From the NCBI GenBank assembly GCA_021810175.1, contig JAJZJJ010000128.1, positions 1 to 7,447 of the forward strand: a stretch of DNA of 7,447 nt, read 5' to 3'. The translations under genes were made by a program, and so were the position numbers. This DNA comes from Acidobacteriota bacterium (GTDB lineage: Bacteria > Acidobacteriota > Terriglobia > Terriglobales > Acidobacteriaceae). This document shows, one piece after another, positions 6,718 to 7,447 of the stretch (position 1 is the stretch's first letter; each line of letters begins with the position of its first letter). Under the pieces are notes generated by a model, which searched no databases, had not been told where the DNA came from, and saw only the letters and a program-made list of their open reading frames with translations.

Positions 6718-7447
6718 ATGAGCGGATATCTCGCCAGTCTTGAAGCAGAATCGATTGAAATTATTCGCGAAGCGGTCGCGCTGGCGGAGAAGCCGGTGAT
6801 GATGTACTCAATTGGCAAAGACTCTTCCGTAATGCTGCATCTTGCGCGTAAGGCATTCTGGCCGGCAGCGCCGCCGTTTCCCTTACTGCATGTTGACACA
6901 ACCTGGAAATTCCGGGAAATGATCGCGTTTCGCAACCGGATGGCGCAGGAGAGCGGAATGAAGCTGTTGGTGCATACGAATCACCAGCGCAAAGCTGAAG
7001 GCGTGAATCCGTTTACGTACGATTCCGACACGTACACGGGCTTGATGAAGACCGAGGCGCTGAAGCAGGCTCTTGATGCCGGTAAGTTCGATGTGATTAT
7101 CGGAGGCGCGCGGCGCGATGAGGAAAAATCGCGCGCGAAGGAGAGGATATTCTCGTTTCGCTCACCAGGGCATCGCTGGGACCCGAAGCTGCAGCGGCCC
7201 GAGCTCTGGAATATCTACAACGCCCGGATCCATCCGGGTGAGTCGATCCGCGTATTTCCGCTTTCCAACTGGACTGAGGCCGATATCTGGCAGTACATCG
7301 CCGATGAGAATATCGAGATCGTGAAGCTGTACTTCGCGGCGCCGCGCCCCGTGGTAAAGCGATCCGGGCAATGGATTATGGTGGACGACGATCGTTTCCC
7401 GCTGAATCCGGGCGAGGTTCCTGAAATGCGCACGGTGCGCAGATCGG
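6718..7447 (+). CDS. cysD: Sulfate adenylyltransferase subunit 2 (ATP sulfurylase small subunit), 3' end cut by window
   Basis: 243 codons are present before the window ends; E. coli CysD has about 300, so roughly the last fifth is missing. CysD is the catalytic PP-loop subunit that, with the GTPase CysN, makes adenosine 5'-phosphosulfate from ATP and sulfate in the cytoplasm. The PP-loop is YSIGKDSSV (residues 30-38). Other strongly conserved blocks are [13 protein letters not shown] (56-68), [15 protein letters not shown] (129-143), [13 protein letters not shown] and [15 protein letters not shown] (180-194). The ATG at 6718 gives [18 protein letters not shown], aligning with the start of other CysD proteins, and an in-frame TGA at 6676 leaves no ATG alternative upstream. 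The Shine-Dalgarno is unusual: AAGG abuts the ATG. Third-position GC of the first 60 codons is 34/60, well below the upstream genes. cysN or cysNC is expected next. Confidence 0.97.
   Translation, partial: MSGYLASLEAESIEIIREAVALAEKPVMMYSIGKDSSVMLHLARKAFWPAAPPFPLLHVDTTWKFREMIAFRNRMAQESGMKLLVHTNHQRKAEGVNPFTYDSDTYTGLMKTEALKQALDAGKFDVIIGGARRDEEKSRAKERIFSFRSPGHRWDPKLQRPELWNIYNARIHPGESIRVFPLSNWTEADIWQYIADENIEIVKLYFAAPRPVVKRSGQWIMVDDDRFPLNPGEVPEMRTVRRS

Overview
The window is a high-GC bacterial chromosome segment with four protein-coding genes, all on the plus strand. The strong preference for G/C at third codon positions, the soil-type oxidative sugar genes and the very long GH13 protein would fit an Acidobacteriota (Terriglobia-like) genome. 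That placement is an impression from style and gene content and is not proven by any marker in the window.

Positions 1-2299 hold a carbohydrate-oxidation pair. The first gene is the 3' part of a fumarylacetoacetate-hydrolase (FAH) fold enzyme that most resembles the 2-keto-3-deoxy-pentonate dehydratases (the KdaD / XylX type). The second, 73 bp later, is an NADP-type aldehyde dehydrogenase resembling alpha-ketoglutarate semialdehyde (2,5-dioxovalerate) dehydrogenase. Together they would form the last two steps of a Weimberg-type pathway from pentose acids to 2-oxoglutarate.

Positions 2478-6125 encode one giant cytoplasmic GH13 (alpha-amylase superfamily) protein of 1215 residues. A central TIM barrel carries all three catalytic acidic residues. 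It is flanked by about 290 residues of N-terminal and about 420 residues of C-terminal mostly helical sequence that I cannot assign to a named domain. Its region-IV motif reads Asn-Pro-Asp rather than the usual Asn-His-Asp. Near residues 956-995 codon use collapses in the annotated frame while another frame looks coding-like, so this stretch may hide a compensating pair of indels.

Positions 6126-6717 are a 592-bp intergenic stretch with several inverted repeats and no convincing gene. It ends in a five-codon mini-ORF whose stop lies 2 nt before the start of cysD (6718 to the window end). CysD is the small subunit of ATP sulfurylase and starts an assimilatory sulfate activation locus. Its third-position GC is clearly lower than that of the upstream genes, and it is functionally unrelated to them.
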